A DNA stretch of 64,000 nucleotides from Nematostella vectensis (taxonomy: Eukaryota; Cnidaria; Anthozoa; Actiniaria; Edwardsiidae). Where the stretch lies: the NCBI RefSeq assembly GCF_932526225.1, contig NC_064038.1, positions 17,345,075 to 17,409,074 on the forward strand. The letters run 5' to 3'. Below the pieces are notes generated by a model, which was not told where the DNA came from, did no database searches, and saw nothing but the letters and a program-made list of their open reading frames with translations. The translations under genes were made by a program, and so were the position numbers. Shown one piece after another: positions 1 to 15,100 of this stretch (positions within the stretch are counted from its first letter, which is position 1; every line of letters begins with the position of its first letter).

Positions 1-125
1 CTTGATGTACTCTGTGTTCTTGCTGTCAGGATAGATGGGATGGCAGGCTTGTCACGAAATCCTTTCCCTTTACCAGAAGTCGTGGCTGTGGTGTTATTGG
101 ACTTGGGACTTGAAACTGCTTCCTT
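1..125 (-). CDS. GON4L: GON4L exon 18, cut by window edge
   Basis: KEAVSSPKSNNTTATTSGKG... continues in phase after exon 17. Acceptor tatttaag (with AAG following, another NAGNAG context). The 42-bp array ends about 15 bases before this acceptor, so the branch-point region lies inside the array. Confidence 0.75.
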
Positions 126-3100
126 CTTAAATAATAATAGTATGACAGATATCAAGTTCACTTGTCAGGTATGACAGATATCAAGTACACTTGTCAGTAT
201 CACCATAATAGTATGACAGATATCAAGTACACTTGTCAGTATCACCATAATAGTATGACAGATATCAAGTACACTTGTCAGTATCACCATAATAGTATGA
301 CAGATATCAAGTACACTTGTCAGTATCACCATAATAGTATGACAGATATCAAGTACACTTGTCAGTATCACCATAATAGTATGACAGATACTAGTACACT
401 TGTCAGTATCACCATAATAGTATGACAGATACTAGTACACTTGTCAGTATCACCATAATAGTATGACAGATATCAAGTACACTTGTCAGTATCACCATAA
501 TAGTATGACAGATATCAAGTACACTTGTCAGTATCGCCATAATAGTATGACAGATATCAAGTACACTTGTCAGTATCACCATAATAGTATGACAGATATC
601 AAGTACACTTGTCAGTATCACCATAATAGTATGACAGATATCAAGTACACTTGTCAGTATCACCATAATAGTATGACAGATATCAAGTACACTTGTCAGT
701 ATCACCATAATAGTATGACAGATATCAAGTACACTTGTCAGTATCACCATAATAGTATGACAGATATCAAGTACACTTGTCAGTATCACCATAATAGTAT
801 AACAGATATCAAGTACACTTGTCAGTATCGCCATAATAGTATGACAGATATCAAGTACACTTGTCAGTATCACCATAATAGTATGACAGATATCAAGTAC
901 ACTTGTCAGTATCACCATAATAGTATGACAGATATCAAGTACACTTGTCAGTATCACCATAATAGTATGACAGATATCAAGTACACTTGTCAGTATCACC
1001 ATAATAGTATGACAGATATCAAGTACACTTGTCAGTATCACCATAATAGTATGACAGATATCAAGTACACTTGTCAGTATCACCATAATAGTATGACAGA
1101 TATCAAGTACACTTGTCAGTATCACCATAATAGTATGACAGATATCAAGTACACTTGTCAGTATCACCATAATAGTATGACAGATATCAAGTACACTTGT
1201 CAGTATCACCATAATAGTATGACAGATATCAAGTACACTTGTCAGTATCACCATAATAGTATGACAGATATCAAGTACACTTGTCAGTATCACCATAATA
1301 GTATGACAGATATCAAGTACACTTGTCAGTATCACCATAATAGTATGACAGATATCAAGTACACTTGTCAGTATCACCATAATAGTATGACAGATATCAA
1401 GTTCACTTGTCAGGTATGACAGATATCAAGTACACTTGTCAGTATCACCATAATAGTATGACAGATATCAAGTACACTTGTCAGTATCACCATAATAGTA
1501 TGACAGATATCAAGTACACTTGTCAGTATCACCATAATAGTATGACAGATATCAAGTACACTTGTCAGTATCACCATAATAGTATGACAGATATCAAGTA
1601 CACTTGTCAGTATTACCATAATAGTATGACAGATATCAAGTACACTTGTCAGTATGACAGATATCAAGTACACTTGTCAGTATCACCATAATAGTATGAC
1701 AGATATCAAGTACACTTGTCAGTATTACCATAATAGTATGACAGATATCAAGTACACTTGTCAGTATTACCATAATAGTATAACAGATATCAAGTACACT
1801 TGTCAGTATTACCATAATAGTATGACAGATATCAAGTACACTTGTCAGTATCACCATAATAGTATGACAGATATCAAGTACACTTGTCAGTATCACCATA
1901 ATAGTATGACAGATATCAAGTACACTTGTCAGTATCACCATAATAGTATGACAGATATCAAGTACACTTGTCAGTATCACCATAAAAGTATGACAGATAT
2001 CAAGTACACTTGTCAGTATCACCATAATAGTATGACAGATATCAAGTTCACTTGTCAGGTATGACAGATATCAAGTACACTTGTCAGTATTACCATAATA
2101 GTATGACAGATATCAAGTACACTTGTCAGTATCACCATAATAGTATGACAGATATCAAGTACACTTGTCAGTATCACCATAATAGTATGACAGATATCAA
2201 GTACACTTGTCAGTATCACCATAAAAGTATGACAGATATCAAGTACACTTGTCAGTATCACCATAATAGTATGACAGATATCAAGTTCACTTGTCAGGTA
2301 TGACAGATATCAAGTACACTTGTCAGTATTACCATAATAGTATGACAGATATCAAGTACACTTGTCAGTATCACCATAATAGTATGACAGATATCAAGTA
2401 CACTTGTCAGTATCACCATAATAGTATGACAGATATCAAGTACACTTGTCAGTATCACCATAATAGTATGACAGATATCAAGTACACTTGTCAGTATCAC
2501 CATAATAGTATGACAGATATCAAGTACACTTGTCAGTATCACCACAATAGTATGACAGATATCAAGTACACTTGTCAGTATCACCATAATAGTATGACAG
2601 ATATCAAGTACACTTGTCAGTATCACCACAATAGTATGACAGATATCAAGTACACTTGTCAGTATCACCATAATAGTATGACAGATATCAAGTACACTTG
2701 TCAGTATCACCATAATAGTATGACAGATATCAAGTACACTTGTCAGTATCACCATAATAGTATGACAGATATCAAGTACACTTGTCAGTATCACCATAAT
2801 AGTATGACAGATATCAAGTACACTTGTCAGTATCACCATAATAGTATGACAGATATCAAGTACACTTGTCAGTATCACCATAATAGTATGACAGATATCA
2901 AGTACACTTGTCAGTATCACCATAATAGTATAACAGATATCAAGTACACTTGTCAGTATTACCATAATAGTATGACAGATATCAAGTACACTTGTCAGTA
3001 TCACCATAATAGTATAACAGATATCAAGTACACTTGTCAGTATCGCCATAATAGTATGACAGATATCAAGTACACTTGTCAGTATCACCATAATAGTATG

Positions 3101-6100
3101 ACAGATATCAAGTACACTTGTCAGTATCACCATAATAGTATGACAGATATCAAGTACACTTGTCAGTATTACCATAATAGTATGACAGATATCAAGTACA
3201 CTTGTCAGTATCACCATAATAGTATGACAGATATCAAGTACACTTGTCAGTATCACCATAATAGTATGACAGATATCAAGTACACTTGTCAGTATCACCA
3301 TAATAGTATGACAGATATCAAGTACACTTGTCAGTATCACCATAATAGTATGACAGATATCAAGTACACTTGTCAGTATCACCATAATAGTATGACAGAT
3401 ATCAAGTACACTTGTCAGTATCACCATAATAGTATGACAGATATCAAGTACACTTGTCAGTATCACCATAATAGTATGACAGATATCAAGTTCACTTGTC
3501 AGGTATGACAGATATCAAGTACACTTGTCAGTATCACCATAATAGTATGACAGATATCAAGTACACTTGTCAGTATCACCATAATAGTATGACAGATATC
3601 AAGTACACTTGTCAGTATCACCATAATAGTATGACAGATATGATATGGTATGGTGATACTGACAAGTGTACTTGATATCTGTCATACTATTATGGTGATA
3701 CTGACAAGTGTACTTGATATCTGTCATACTATTATGGTAATACTGACAAGTGTACTTGATATCTGTCATACTATTATGGTGATACTGACAAGTGTACTTG
3801 ATATCTGTCATACTATTATGGTGATACTGACAAGTGTACTTGATATCTGTCATACTATTATGGTGATACTGACAAGTGTACTTGATATCTGTCATACTAT
3901 TATGATATACATATGATATGACATGTCTCGGCTTGCCCTTGCCTGCCATAACTGTCTCTAGGAAATGCCGAGAGAGTGAATCTAGAAGAGCAAGACCTAG
4001 TTTTACTTCAAATCACGCTGAATCAGCGCTTGCATGCAGTTCTATGAAATATGGTCAGATCTGAATTACCCAATGCCGGCTCGAACGTCGCCCGGACAAA
4101 CAAGGTTCGCGCTGATCATCTCCCGCTCCGGATGACAGTGAAAAGTAAGCTAGGACGCAGGAAACGACTGTCATAATAGTATGACAGATATCAAGTACAC
4201 TTGTCAGTATTACCATAATAGTATGACAGATATCAAGTACACTTGTCAGTATGACAGATATCAAGTACACTTGTCAGTATCACCATAATAGTATGACAGA
4301 TATCAAGTACACTTGTCAGTATTACCATAATAGTATGACAGATATCAAGTACACTTGTCAGTATTACCATAATAGTATAACAGATATCAAGTACACTTGT
4401 CAGTATTACCATAATAGTATGACAGATATCAAGTACACTTGTCAGTATCACCATAATAGTATGACAGATATCAAGTACACTTGTCAGTATCACCATAATA
4501 GTATGACAGATATCAAGTACACTTGTCAGTATCACCATAATAGTATGACAGATATCAAGTACACTTGTCAGTATTACCATAATAGTATGACAGATATCAA
4601 GTACACTTGTCAGTATCACCATAATAGTATGACAGATATCAAGTACACTTGTCAGTATCACCATAATAGTATGACAGATATCAAGTACACTTGTCAGTAT
4701 CACCATAATAGTATGACAGATATCAAGTACACTTGTCAGTATCACCATAAAAGTATGACAGATATCAAGTACACTTGTCAGTATCACCATAATAGTATGA
4801 CAGATATCAAGTACACTTGTCAGTATCACCATAATAGTATGACAGATATCAAGTACACTTGTCAGTATCACCATAAAAGTATGACAGATATCAAGTACAC
4901 TTGTCAGTATCACCATAATAGTATGACAGATATCAAGTACACTTGTCAGTATCACCATAATAGTATGACAGATATCAAGTACACTTGTCAGTATCACCAT
5001 AATAGTATGACAGATATCAAGTACACTTGTCAGTATCACCATAATAGTATAACAGATATCAAGTACACTTGTCAGTATCGCCATAATAGTATGACAGATA
5101 TCAAGTTCACTTGTCAGGTATGACAGATATCAAGTACACTTGTCAGTATTACCATAATAGTATGACAGATATCAAGTTCACTTGTCAGTATCGCCATAAT
5201 AGTATGACAGATATCAAGTACACTTGTCAGTATCACCATAATAGTATGACAGATATCAAGTTCACTTGTCAGGTATGACAGATATCAAGTACACTTGTCA
5301 GTATCGCCATAATAGTATGACAGATATCAAGTTCACTTGTCAGGTATGACAGATATCAAGTACACTTGTCAGTATTACCATAATAGTATGACAGATATCA
5401 AGTACACTTGTCAGTATCACCATAATAGTATGACAGATATCAAGTACACTTGTCAGTATCACCATAATAGTATGACAGATATCAAGTACACTTGTCAGTA
5501 TCACCATAATAGTATGACAGATATCAAGTACACTTGTCAGTATCACCATAATAGTATGACAGATATCAAGTACACTTGTCAGTATCACCACAATAGTATG
5601 ACAGATATCAAGTACACTTGTCAGTATCGCCATAATAGTATGACAGATATCAAGTTCACTTGTCAGGTATGACAGATATCAAGTACACTTGTCAGTATTA
5701 CCATAATAGTATGACAGATATCAAGTTCACTTGTCAGTATCGCCATAATAGTATGACAGATATCAAGTACACTTGTCAGTATCACCATAATAGTATGACA
5801 GATATCAAGTACACTTGTCAGTATCACCACAATAGTATGACAGATATCAAGTACACTTGTCAGTATCACCATAATAGTATGACAGATATCAAGTACACTT
5901 GTCAGTATCACCATAATAGTATGACAGATATCAAGTACACTTGTCAGTATCACCACAATAGTATGACAGATATCAAGTACACTTGTCAGTATCGCCATAA
6001 TAGTATGACAGATATCAAGTTCACTTGTCAGGTATGACAGATATCAAGTACACTTGTCAGGTATGACAGATATCAAGTACACTTGTCAGTATTACCATAA

Positions 6101-9100
6101 TAGTATGACAGATATCAAGTTCACTTGTCAGTATCGCCATAATAGTATGACAGATATCAAGTTCACTTGTCAGGTATGACAGATATCAAGTACACTTGTC
6201 AGTATCGCCATAATAGTATGACAGATATCAAGTTCACTTGTCAGGTATGACAGATATCAAGTACACTTGTCAGTATCACCATAATAGTATGACAGATATC
6301 AAGTTCACTTGTCAGGTATGACAGATATCAAGTACACTTGTCAGTATTACCATAATAGTATGACAGATATCAAGTACACTTGTCAGTATCACCATAATAG
6401 TATGACAGATATCAAGTACACTTGTCAGTATCACCATAATAGTATGACAGATATCAAGTACACTTGTCAGTATCACCATAATAGTATGACAGATATCAAG
6501 TACACTTGTCAGTATCACCATAATAGTATGACAGATATCAAGTACACTTGTCAGTATCACCACAATAGTATGACAGATATCAAGTACACTTGTCAGTATC
6601 ACCATAATAGTATGACAGATATCAAGTACACTTGTCAGTATCACCACAATAGTATGACAGATATCAAGTACACTTGTCAGTATCACCATAATAGTATGAC
6701 AGATATCAAGTACACTTGTCAGTATCACCATAATAGTATGACAGATATCAAGTACACTTGTCAGTATCACCATAATAGTATGACAGATATCAAGTACACT
6801 TGTCAGTATCACCATAATAGTATGACAGATATCAAGTACACTTGTCAGTATCACCATAATAGTATGACAGATATCAAGTACACTTGTCAGTATCACCATA
6901 ATAGTATGACAGATATCAAGTACACTTGTCAGTATCACCATAATAGTATAACAGATATCAAGTACACTTGTCAGTATTACCATAATAGTATGACAGATAT
7001 CAAGTACACTTGTCAGTATCACCATAATAGTATAACAGATATCAAGTACACTTGTCAGTATCGCCATAATAGTATGACAGATATCAAGTACACTTGTCAG
7101 TATCACCATAATAGTATGACAGATATCAAGTACACTTGTCAGTATTACCATAATAGTATGACAGATATCAAGTACACTTGTCAGTATCACCATAATAGTA
7201 TGACAGATATCAAGTACACTTGTCAGTATGACAGATATCAAGTACACTTGTCAGTATCACCATAATAGTATGACAGATATCAAGTACACTTGTCAGTATC
7301 ACCATAATAGTATGACAGATATCAAGTACACTTGTCAGTATTACCATAATAGTATGACAGATATCAAGTACACTTGTCAGTATCACCATAATAGTATGAC
7401 AGATATCAAGTACACTTGTCAGTATCACCATAATAGTATGACAGATATCAAGTACACTTGTCAGTATCACCATAATAGTATGACAGATATCAAGTACACT
7501 TGTCAGTATCACCATAATAGTATGACAGATATCAAGTACACTTGTCAGTATCACCATAATAGTATAACAGATATCAAGTACACTTGTCAGTATTACCATA
7601 ATAGTATGACAGATATCAAGTACACTTGTCAGTATCACCATAATAGTATGACAGATATCAAGTACACTTGTCAGTATCACCATAATAGTATGACAGATAT
7701 CAAGTACACTTGTCAGTATCGCCATAATAGTATGACAGATATCAAGTACACTTGTCAGTATCACCATAATAGTATAACAGATATCAAGTACACTTGTCAG
7801 TATCACCATAATAGTATGACAGATATCAAGTACACTTGTCAGTATCGCCATAATAGTATGACAGATATCAAGTACACTTGTCAGTATCACCATAATAGTA
7901 TAACAGATATCAAGTACACTTGTCAGTATCACCATAATAGTATGACAGATATCAAGTACACTTGTCAGTATCACCATAATAGTATGACAGATATCAAGTA
8001 CACTTGTCAGCATCATAACCAAGATGGCTCAATGGAAGTAACCATAACTTTTGAAACTGAAAACTAGTTTCTTCATATATCAATACGTAAGTATGAACAC
8101 CACAACTTACAATTTGTGATTCTGTAGGAGTGGGAGCGTTTTCCTGTGGTGAAGTCAAGTTGCTCTTTGCCATTTGATCTTGTTTATCTGGTTCTTTGGG
8201 ATTATCTGGCTTGGGACAGAAAGAGCCCTCTGCCTCGGTAAGAGTGAGATGGGGCGAGGAGTTCACTATGGGGGTAGTGCTCCCAGGAGGAGCTGAGTTC
8301 ACTGTGGCATTCCCAGAGGGAGATGAGCTCACTACGGAAGGTGCTTTTCGTTGTGGCTTTCCCTTTGCCTGGCAAAGAGCTTTCTGTGTTTGCTTTTTTA
8401 GCCAGTTTGGCTCCTCCAACTCCCTCAATCGTCCATCTAAAGGAATAAGTTTAAATAATTTAGGTCAATGACCCGGATATAACCAGTTTATAACATAGGA
8501 TTTATAATTGGGGAAGGATAATTAGAATGAGTGACCTTAGATGTTGCCAGCACAAACCCTTCCCCACCCCGTCAAATTTCACTCTGTCCATGTGACACTT
8601 AAAGCCGCATTGTCAACAGTTTACTTCCGGTCGATTACGTAGCAATTTCCGATTATTTTTTATGATAACGCGAAGAAAATTCAAAATATTGGATACTAAT
8701 ACTATTGGAAGTTTCTTTGAGGATGTGATTGATAATTTGGAGTGGATGGCCAGTTAAATATCTCAGATTCTAATAGATTCTTTTGTCTTCTAACGGTTAA
8801 GCTTTCTACCAAAAGTGAACTGGTGACAATGCAGCTTTAAATCATGAGATGTACAAAGGAGGATCCAGAAGAGGAAGGGGAAGGGGGGGTAGTTGGCTGT
8901 TCAATTTTTATTGTCCATCCCCTTTTAAAGAATATGTAACATGCAGTGTTGCGACACGCTACGCTTTCAATTATCAGAACCAGTCTTACCTATCCACACA
9001 ACAGCAGTGATTTCTGATGGTATCTTCCACAAAGCCTTTGTTTTCTTCAAGTGCTTGACAATATTGTCTGGAGCCCTTGCAGCACTGAGGTTCTTTGCGC

Positions 9101-12100
9101 GGATTTGCAGCTGCTTCGGGTCTTTTACAGGAAGCAAATTATCCCTAATGACTTCCCAGCAGTGATTAAATTGCTTCATACCCATAGCCAGCAGGCAATC
9201 TTCAGCTTCTGTGAACTTCACTCTCAAGTTCTTGTTCTTGTCTGAGGGGATGGTTGGGTCATTTGGGAAGAGTGTGAAGTGGGGCAGAATCTTCTTGTAT
9301 TTAAAAAGGGAATGAGTGCACATGGTTTCCATATTGGTTTGGGAGAGAGGAGTGTTGCGTACTGCTTCCTTGCCCGCCTTTAATGCCTTTCCTCTGGGTT
9401 TGATCTTGCTTGGGCTTTTGGGGGCTTTGTAAGGCTCATTCACAATTCTGTCAAATGCATGAGAGACAGTTATAATGGTGAGCAATATAGCCAATAAATG
9501 TTGTCTATTTCAAAGTGTTTACCTGTAAGCTTCTGGGAGGGCGTGGGTGCTAAATGCTGATTCAGGGAGATCGCCGCCCCCTAGTGCCATTATCAGATGA
9601 GCGGATGTGGCCCTGTCACTGAATCCTTGCAGCTCATTGATGTACTGTTTGCAGACACTTGCTTCTTGCTGAAGGGTTGGGTCCTCTCGTGACATCAGGT
9701 AGATCTGAGTGAGCAGCTGTGTATGCTTGGAGAAAGCACAGTACAAACAAGTTCAACATCTATTTTTGTAAAGTTAAGAGGATTCTTTTCTCCCTTCCCC
9801 CTCTTCTCCCCAGTTAGTATGCAGTAAAAAAAAGACAAAATGGCTGCCAGGACATGAGGTATTCCTGCAAGCAGCTATCTGTAAAGAAAAATTAAAGGAG
9901 CAGTCACACATTTGTTTCAAAGCGAAACTACACCGTGGAATCGTCATTTCTTGAAAGTGAAATAGACGGCTTAAAGAGTATGTAGATGTGAAATCTGTTT
10001 GCATTGCGCCGAATTTACTCACAAGAAGACAATCAAACAGCTTTTAGATGTTTTTGTGCTAGAATTTCCTTATGTACCCTCTGTTTTGCACAAGTTATGT
10101 TTTCTTTTTTCATTAGAGCTAGCAGGGAGGAAAAAAAAGAATTTTTGAGCGAGAAAACCATATACCACATCTCAAGAACTGGAAAATATATTCTCTGCTG
10201 AGATGTATTTCACTATAACAGTTCTCATTTGCCAGTTCTCATTTGCATTGTGTTGATCACACCTGCCAGTTCCATTGTGTTGATCATACCTGCCAGTTCT
10301 CATTTGCATTGTGTTGATCATACCTGCCAGTTCTCATTTGCATTGTGTTGATCATACCTGCCATTCCATTGTGTTGATCATACCTTCCAATTCCATTGTG
10401 TTGATCATACCTGCCAGTTGCATTGTGTTGATCATACCTGCCAGTTGCATTGTGTTGATCATACCTGCCAGTTGCATTGTGTTGATCATACCTGCCAGTT
10501 GCATTGTGTTGATCATACTTTCCAGTTGCAGTTGCATTGTGTTGATCATACCTTCCAGTTGCATTGTGTTGATCATACCTTCCAGTTGCATTGTGCTGAT
10601 CATACCTTCAAGTTGCATTGTTTTTATCATACTTGCCAGTTCCATTGTGTTGATCATACCTTCCAGTTGCATTGTGTTGATCATACCTTCCAGTTGCATT
10701 GTGTTGATCATACCTGCCAGTTCCATTGTGTTGATCATACCTGCCAGTTCTCATTTGCAAATGCAAATGAGAACTGGCAGGTATGATCAACAGCCAGTAA
10801 ATAGAAAACTGTGCCAATAAGAAAATAAGAAACTGTGCCAGTTCTCATTTGCATTGTGTTGATCATACCTGCCAGTTTTCATTTGCATTTGATCATACCT
10901 GCCAGTTCTCATTTGCATTGTGTTGATCATACCTGCCAGTTCTCAGTTGCATTGTGTTGATCATACCTGCCAGTTCTCTTTTGCATTGTGTTGATCATAC
11001 CTGCCAGTTCCATTGTGTTGATCATACCTGCCAGTTCTCTTTTGCATTGTGTTGATCATACCTGCCAGTTCCATTGTGTTGATCATACCTGCCAGTTCTC
11101 TTTTGCATTGTGTTGATCATACCTGCCAGTTCCATTGTGTTGATCATACCTGCCAGTTCTCTTTTGCATTGTGTTGATCATACCTGCCACATCTGAGTGT
11201 GGAGCTGCTCCCATTGGGTGGGTGTGAACAATGGACCTTTGGGCTCTTCTAGCTCACTGAGCAGCATTGACCTAAAAGAGTTGATCTGGCTAAATGGTTG
11301 GATTTTTGGCAAATGCTATTTTTATTGTCACTTTTATAATAATAGCCCATACCCAGAAGGCACTGCCAGTAAGATGGCCTATGCAGTACATCAAGTTCAT
11401 AGTTTGAAATAAAAATAAAATATTATGCTAAATATTTCAATAAACTAAACACAGATATGTTGGTGAGAAAAAGCAATTTTGAAGGCTGCAATTGCCCAGT
11501 TTTGTATGCTTCTTTTTGCTTCTTCAGATAGATAGATAGATGCCTTTTTAATGAGGGATTCGCTTTATATCATAATGATAATGTATGCGTGGCCCTCAAC
11601 AGAAACAAAATAAATAAAAGCTATTTACAAATCTGATTACAGCAAAATCTTTGACAAAACTATTTACAATAAGAATCCTTTGCTGATTTATAAACTTATT
11701 TAACAGTGTTATGATATATTCTCTTAGTTTTGCCGAGAAGGCGGTGATTGACTTGGCTTCTTTGATTTCTAGTGGCAATGCATTCTACCTTTTAGCTGCT
11801 ACAAACTTAAAGCTGTTTTTGCTAATGTAGTCCGAGCCTTTGGAAGTACTAAGTTATGGTTTGCTGCATTTTTAGTGTTCTTGTTATGTACATCACTACA
11901 CTTAATGAACATATCTTATTAAGGTAGCCCAGGTTTAGAGCAAGCATAGAAGATCTTAATTTGGTTGAAATAAATATCCTGACTTCTCATATGGCAGATT
12001 TTGTGGAATTTGTAATAAAATGAAATAAGAAGATTGATAGGAAGTAGCACATGAACAATTCGGCATCGAACGAACTAAGTAATGTACATTTGCATTTGAT

Positions 12101-15100
12101 ACCTTTAGTCTGTAATATTTGTTGTTGTTGTTGTTGAAACAAACAAACCCTCTAATTATTTTTCTACAAGGAGTACATTTACGAGCTGACTCGTAAAGCC
12201 CTTATATCAAAACTTTATGGGACTTTTTGTGTGTACCAGCACTCATAGATGACAGGAAAATTATCACATTATAAAACAGGAAAAGCTTTCAAGTATCTGA
12301 GTGTTGGAACGGAAAAGAAGTCTGAAATGTGCCTTCTCCTTTACTTGACATTGAAAATTTTTCTTAAAACTCCCATTTGCAAAAAAGTCATTTGCCTTAT
12401 GACTCTGCTATGATCTGTCACCATCCAGCCATGTGGCACGCAAACTGGTTATACACAGTTCAAACATACAAGTTGTTGCTCTCGTACCACTTACCGAAAA
12501 CTCCCTGCTGAGTAATCATCATCATCATCCTCCCCAAACTAGAATTCAAAATGTACAGGTCAGCAGACATCTTCCTGGTTTAACAATAGTATTTAACAAT
12601 ACTCCTCGGCAAACATAGAGTTACTTGTCATTTCAGGGAGGGAGGCGGGCTGTGTTGGATCTTCAAATGGTGGTTCAATTTTTGAAAACTTTACCACCAC
12701 TCTTCCAACCCATCAATTGTCAATAAGGAAATCTATAATTACAGTATATAGTATTAAACCCATGAAACCACCCCTAGACCTGCATCATGGTGCATCATGG
12801 TCCAGGAGCAAGTGCTCAGACAGTGATTAAGACACATGTTGGTTTGCTACAAAAGTAGGATTGTTTGAATGTCAATGAGGAATATTTTTGGGGTGGCAGT
12901 ATAAATGGAAACGTGGGCCAACATTGACAATAAGGGATATGAGTTTATGCTTTCTCTGTCTTTGCAAATAGCTGTTTCTGATACTTTTGTTGTTAATGAG
13001 CTTTGAGGATTTGAAAGTCAGGTTTCAAAATAAGTAAAGGTAAAAAAAGTTTTGTTTTGCATTTCAAACTAGGCCAGCTCTCAAAGCAGTAGGACTAGTA
13101 GTCACTAGTCTCGGACTAACAAGACCTACTGTACACTTTACCTGGGCCAAAAGCTCTTGAAACAATTCATCAACTTCTTTCTCTATAAAATAATAATTTA
13201 TCATGCATCATTCATCAAAGTGAATGCATCATCCATCAAAGTGAATGAACTTACTTGGTATCCTAACAGCACGATCATTCCTATACTCTTCCTTCTCTTC
13301 CTTGAGGTTTTCTGCCATGAAGTTGTACTCCATGTCCTCCTCGGTATCCTCATCTGGTAGATCACCTAATTCAACAAATGTTAGCATAATCTTGGTACCT
13401 CATCTGGTAGATCACCTAATTCAACAAATGTTAGCATAATCTTGGTACCTCATCTGGTAGATCACCTAATTCAACAAATGTTAGCATAATCTTGGTACCT
13501 CATCTGGTAGATCACCTAATTCAACAAATGTTAGCATAATCTTGGTACCTCATCTGGTAGTTCACCTAATTCAACAAATGTCAGCATAATCTTGGTACTG
13601 TTTAAAAGGTCACCTTCCTGACTTTTTCAGTCTCTTGTTAACCTGTATGTCTGTCTGTCCATCCGTCTGTCTGTCTTTTTTAAATGAAAGTTAATCTGTA
13701 TGTCTATCTGTTGGGCAGGTGGGCAAGTAATCAGGCAGTCACCCTAACTGTTTGTCAAGCCATACTATCACTCACCATTTTCATTCAAAAGCCCCTGTAG
13801 CCACATCTGAAACTGGATGTCATCCTTGTCCAGGTCATCCTCACACAGAGTGTCATACAAATCCGGCATGAAATCTGGTAGCATGGAATCTAAAAAACAA
13901 GAGAATGATTAGGGCTCATAAAAATCGGGCAACAAACCTGGCAACATGAAAATAAGATAACAAGAAAAAAATTATATTGTACAGATAGCCTCCTACGCAC
14001 TGCTCTTAGGAACCGCCTTTCCCTAGGCCCACAAGTGCCTTCTCCACAGAGCGGCAAACGAATTAGCCAATCAGCGTTCACTTTTCAAATCCTGGAAAGT
14101 TGACCTGCAGACACTGTTGTTAAACTGCTACAAATGTTTTCATTGGTTGTTCACAAACAATTGCTCGATTGTGATTGGCAATGTAAAAACAATGGCTCAT
14201 TTGTTTGGCCGCTCTGTGGAGCAAGCGCTCGTGGGGCCTAGGGAAGCGTGGTCCCTAAGAGCGGTGCATAGGAGGCTAGGGTACAGAACTTGGTGAGAAT
14301 GTGTCAGCAAGCATGTAGTCTGGCAGCATAAAACACAACAGTTTTACAACAATTTTCTATTCGTAGAATGGGATCCTTCTTTGGATATTTAAATTAAAAA
14401 AAACAGACCACATAGGGTGTAGAGGCAGTATTATTTTAAGGTTTTGCATGATTTGGATTGTTATTCTTTTTGGCAATTCCTGTTATTCTAAATGAGGTTT
14501 TTTTTGTTCAAGAATGTATGCACGTAAGTACTTTGTGTCAGACTATTCTTTTTTCCTCATTCCATGCTTACCATCTATGGGCTCTTCAATGGCTTGTACA
14601 TGAGACCTTGTTCGCTTTGCTATCAAGTCAGCCTGGCAGTATAAAAAATAGCAATGCAGAAAAGTACAGTAGCAAAAAGGTTATAACTCTTTGGTACGCA
14701 GTTTGATCTATGGCATCACCAAATTGTACTTTATGTATTTGATATGTAAGAAGGCCTTAAATTATCAACCCATCAACCCATTTTATAAGAAACTTCCAGA
14801 TCTATTAGGTATTTTGCAAATGAAAGATTGTGCTGTACCTTAGCAGGGGTCCCAGAAGACACTGGCAAAGGCTCCTTGAATGTCATCTCCTGCGATCTGT
14901 GTCTTGTCAAAGGTCTACCTACTGTAACCAATCAAACATTCAATGCACTCATTGTACTAGGAAAGATTGATTAAAGAGCTTGTGACATAAGCCCCAACCA
15001 GGTCCACCAACCTCTGAATTAATAAAACTGCACATTGACAAGTTGTCTGAGCAACATTTTTATTGCTTAGTTATTTTTTTTTTTGGGAGGGGGGCTAAAG

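Noticed and set aside
1-8015. CRISPR-like array (short regular repeats)
   Set aside because: No unique spacers; units are contiguous, so a minisatellite in a eukaryotic intron.
163-8067. Many ORFs of MTDIKYTCQYHHNS-type or MVILTSVLDICHT-type repeats
   Set aside because: They are both-strand, multi-frame shadows of a 42-bp intronic array between two well-supported GON4L exons.
10311-10820. ORF of IVLIIPAS repeats resembling a membrane protein
   Set aside because: Hydrophobic appearance comes from gttgatcatacc units of the intron array.
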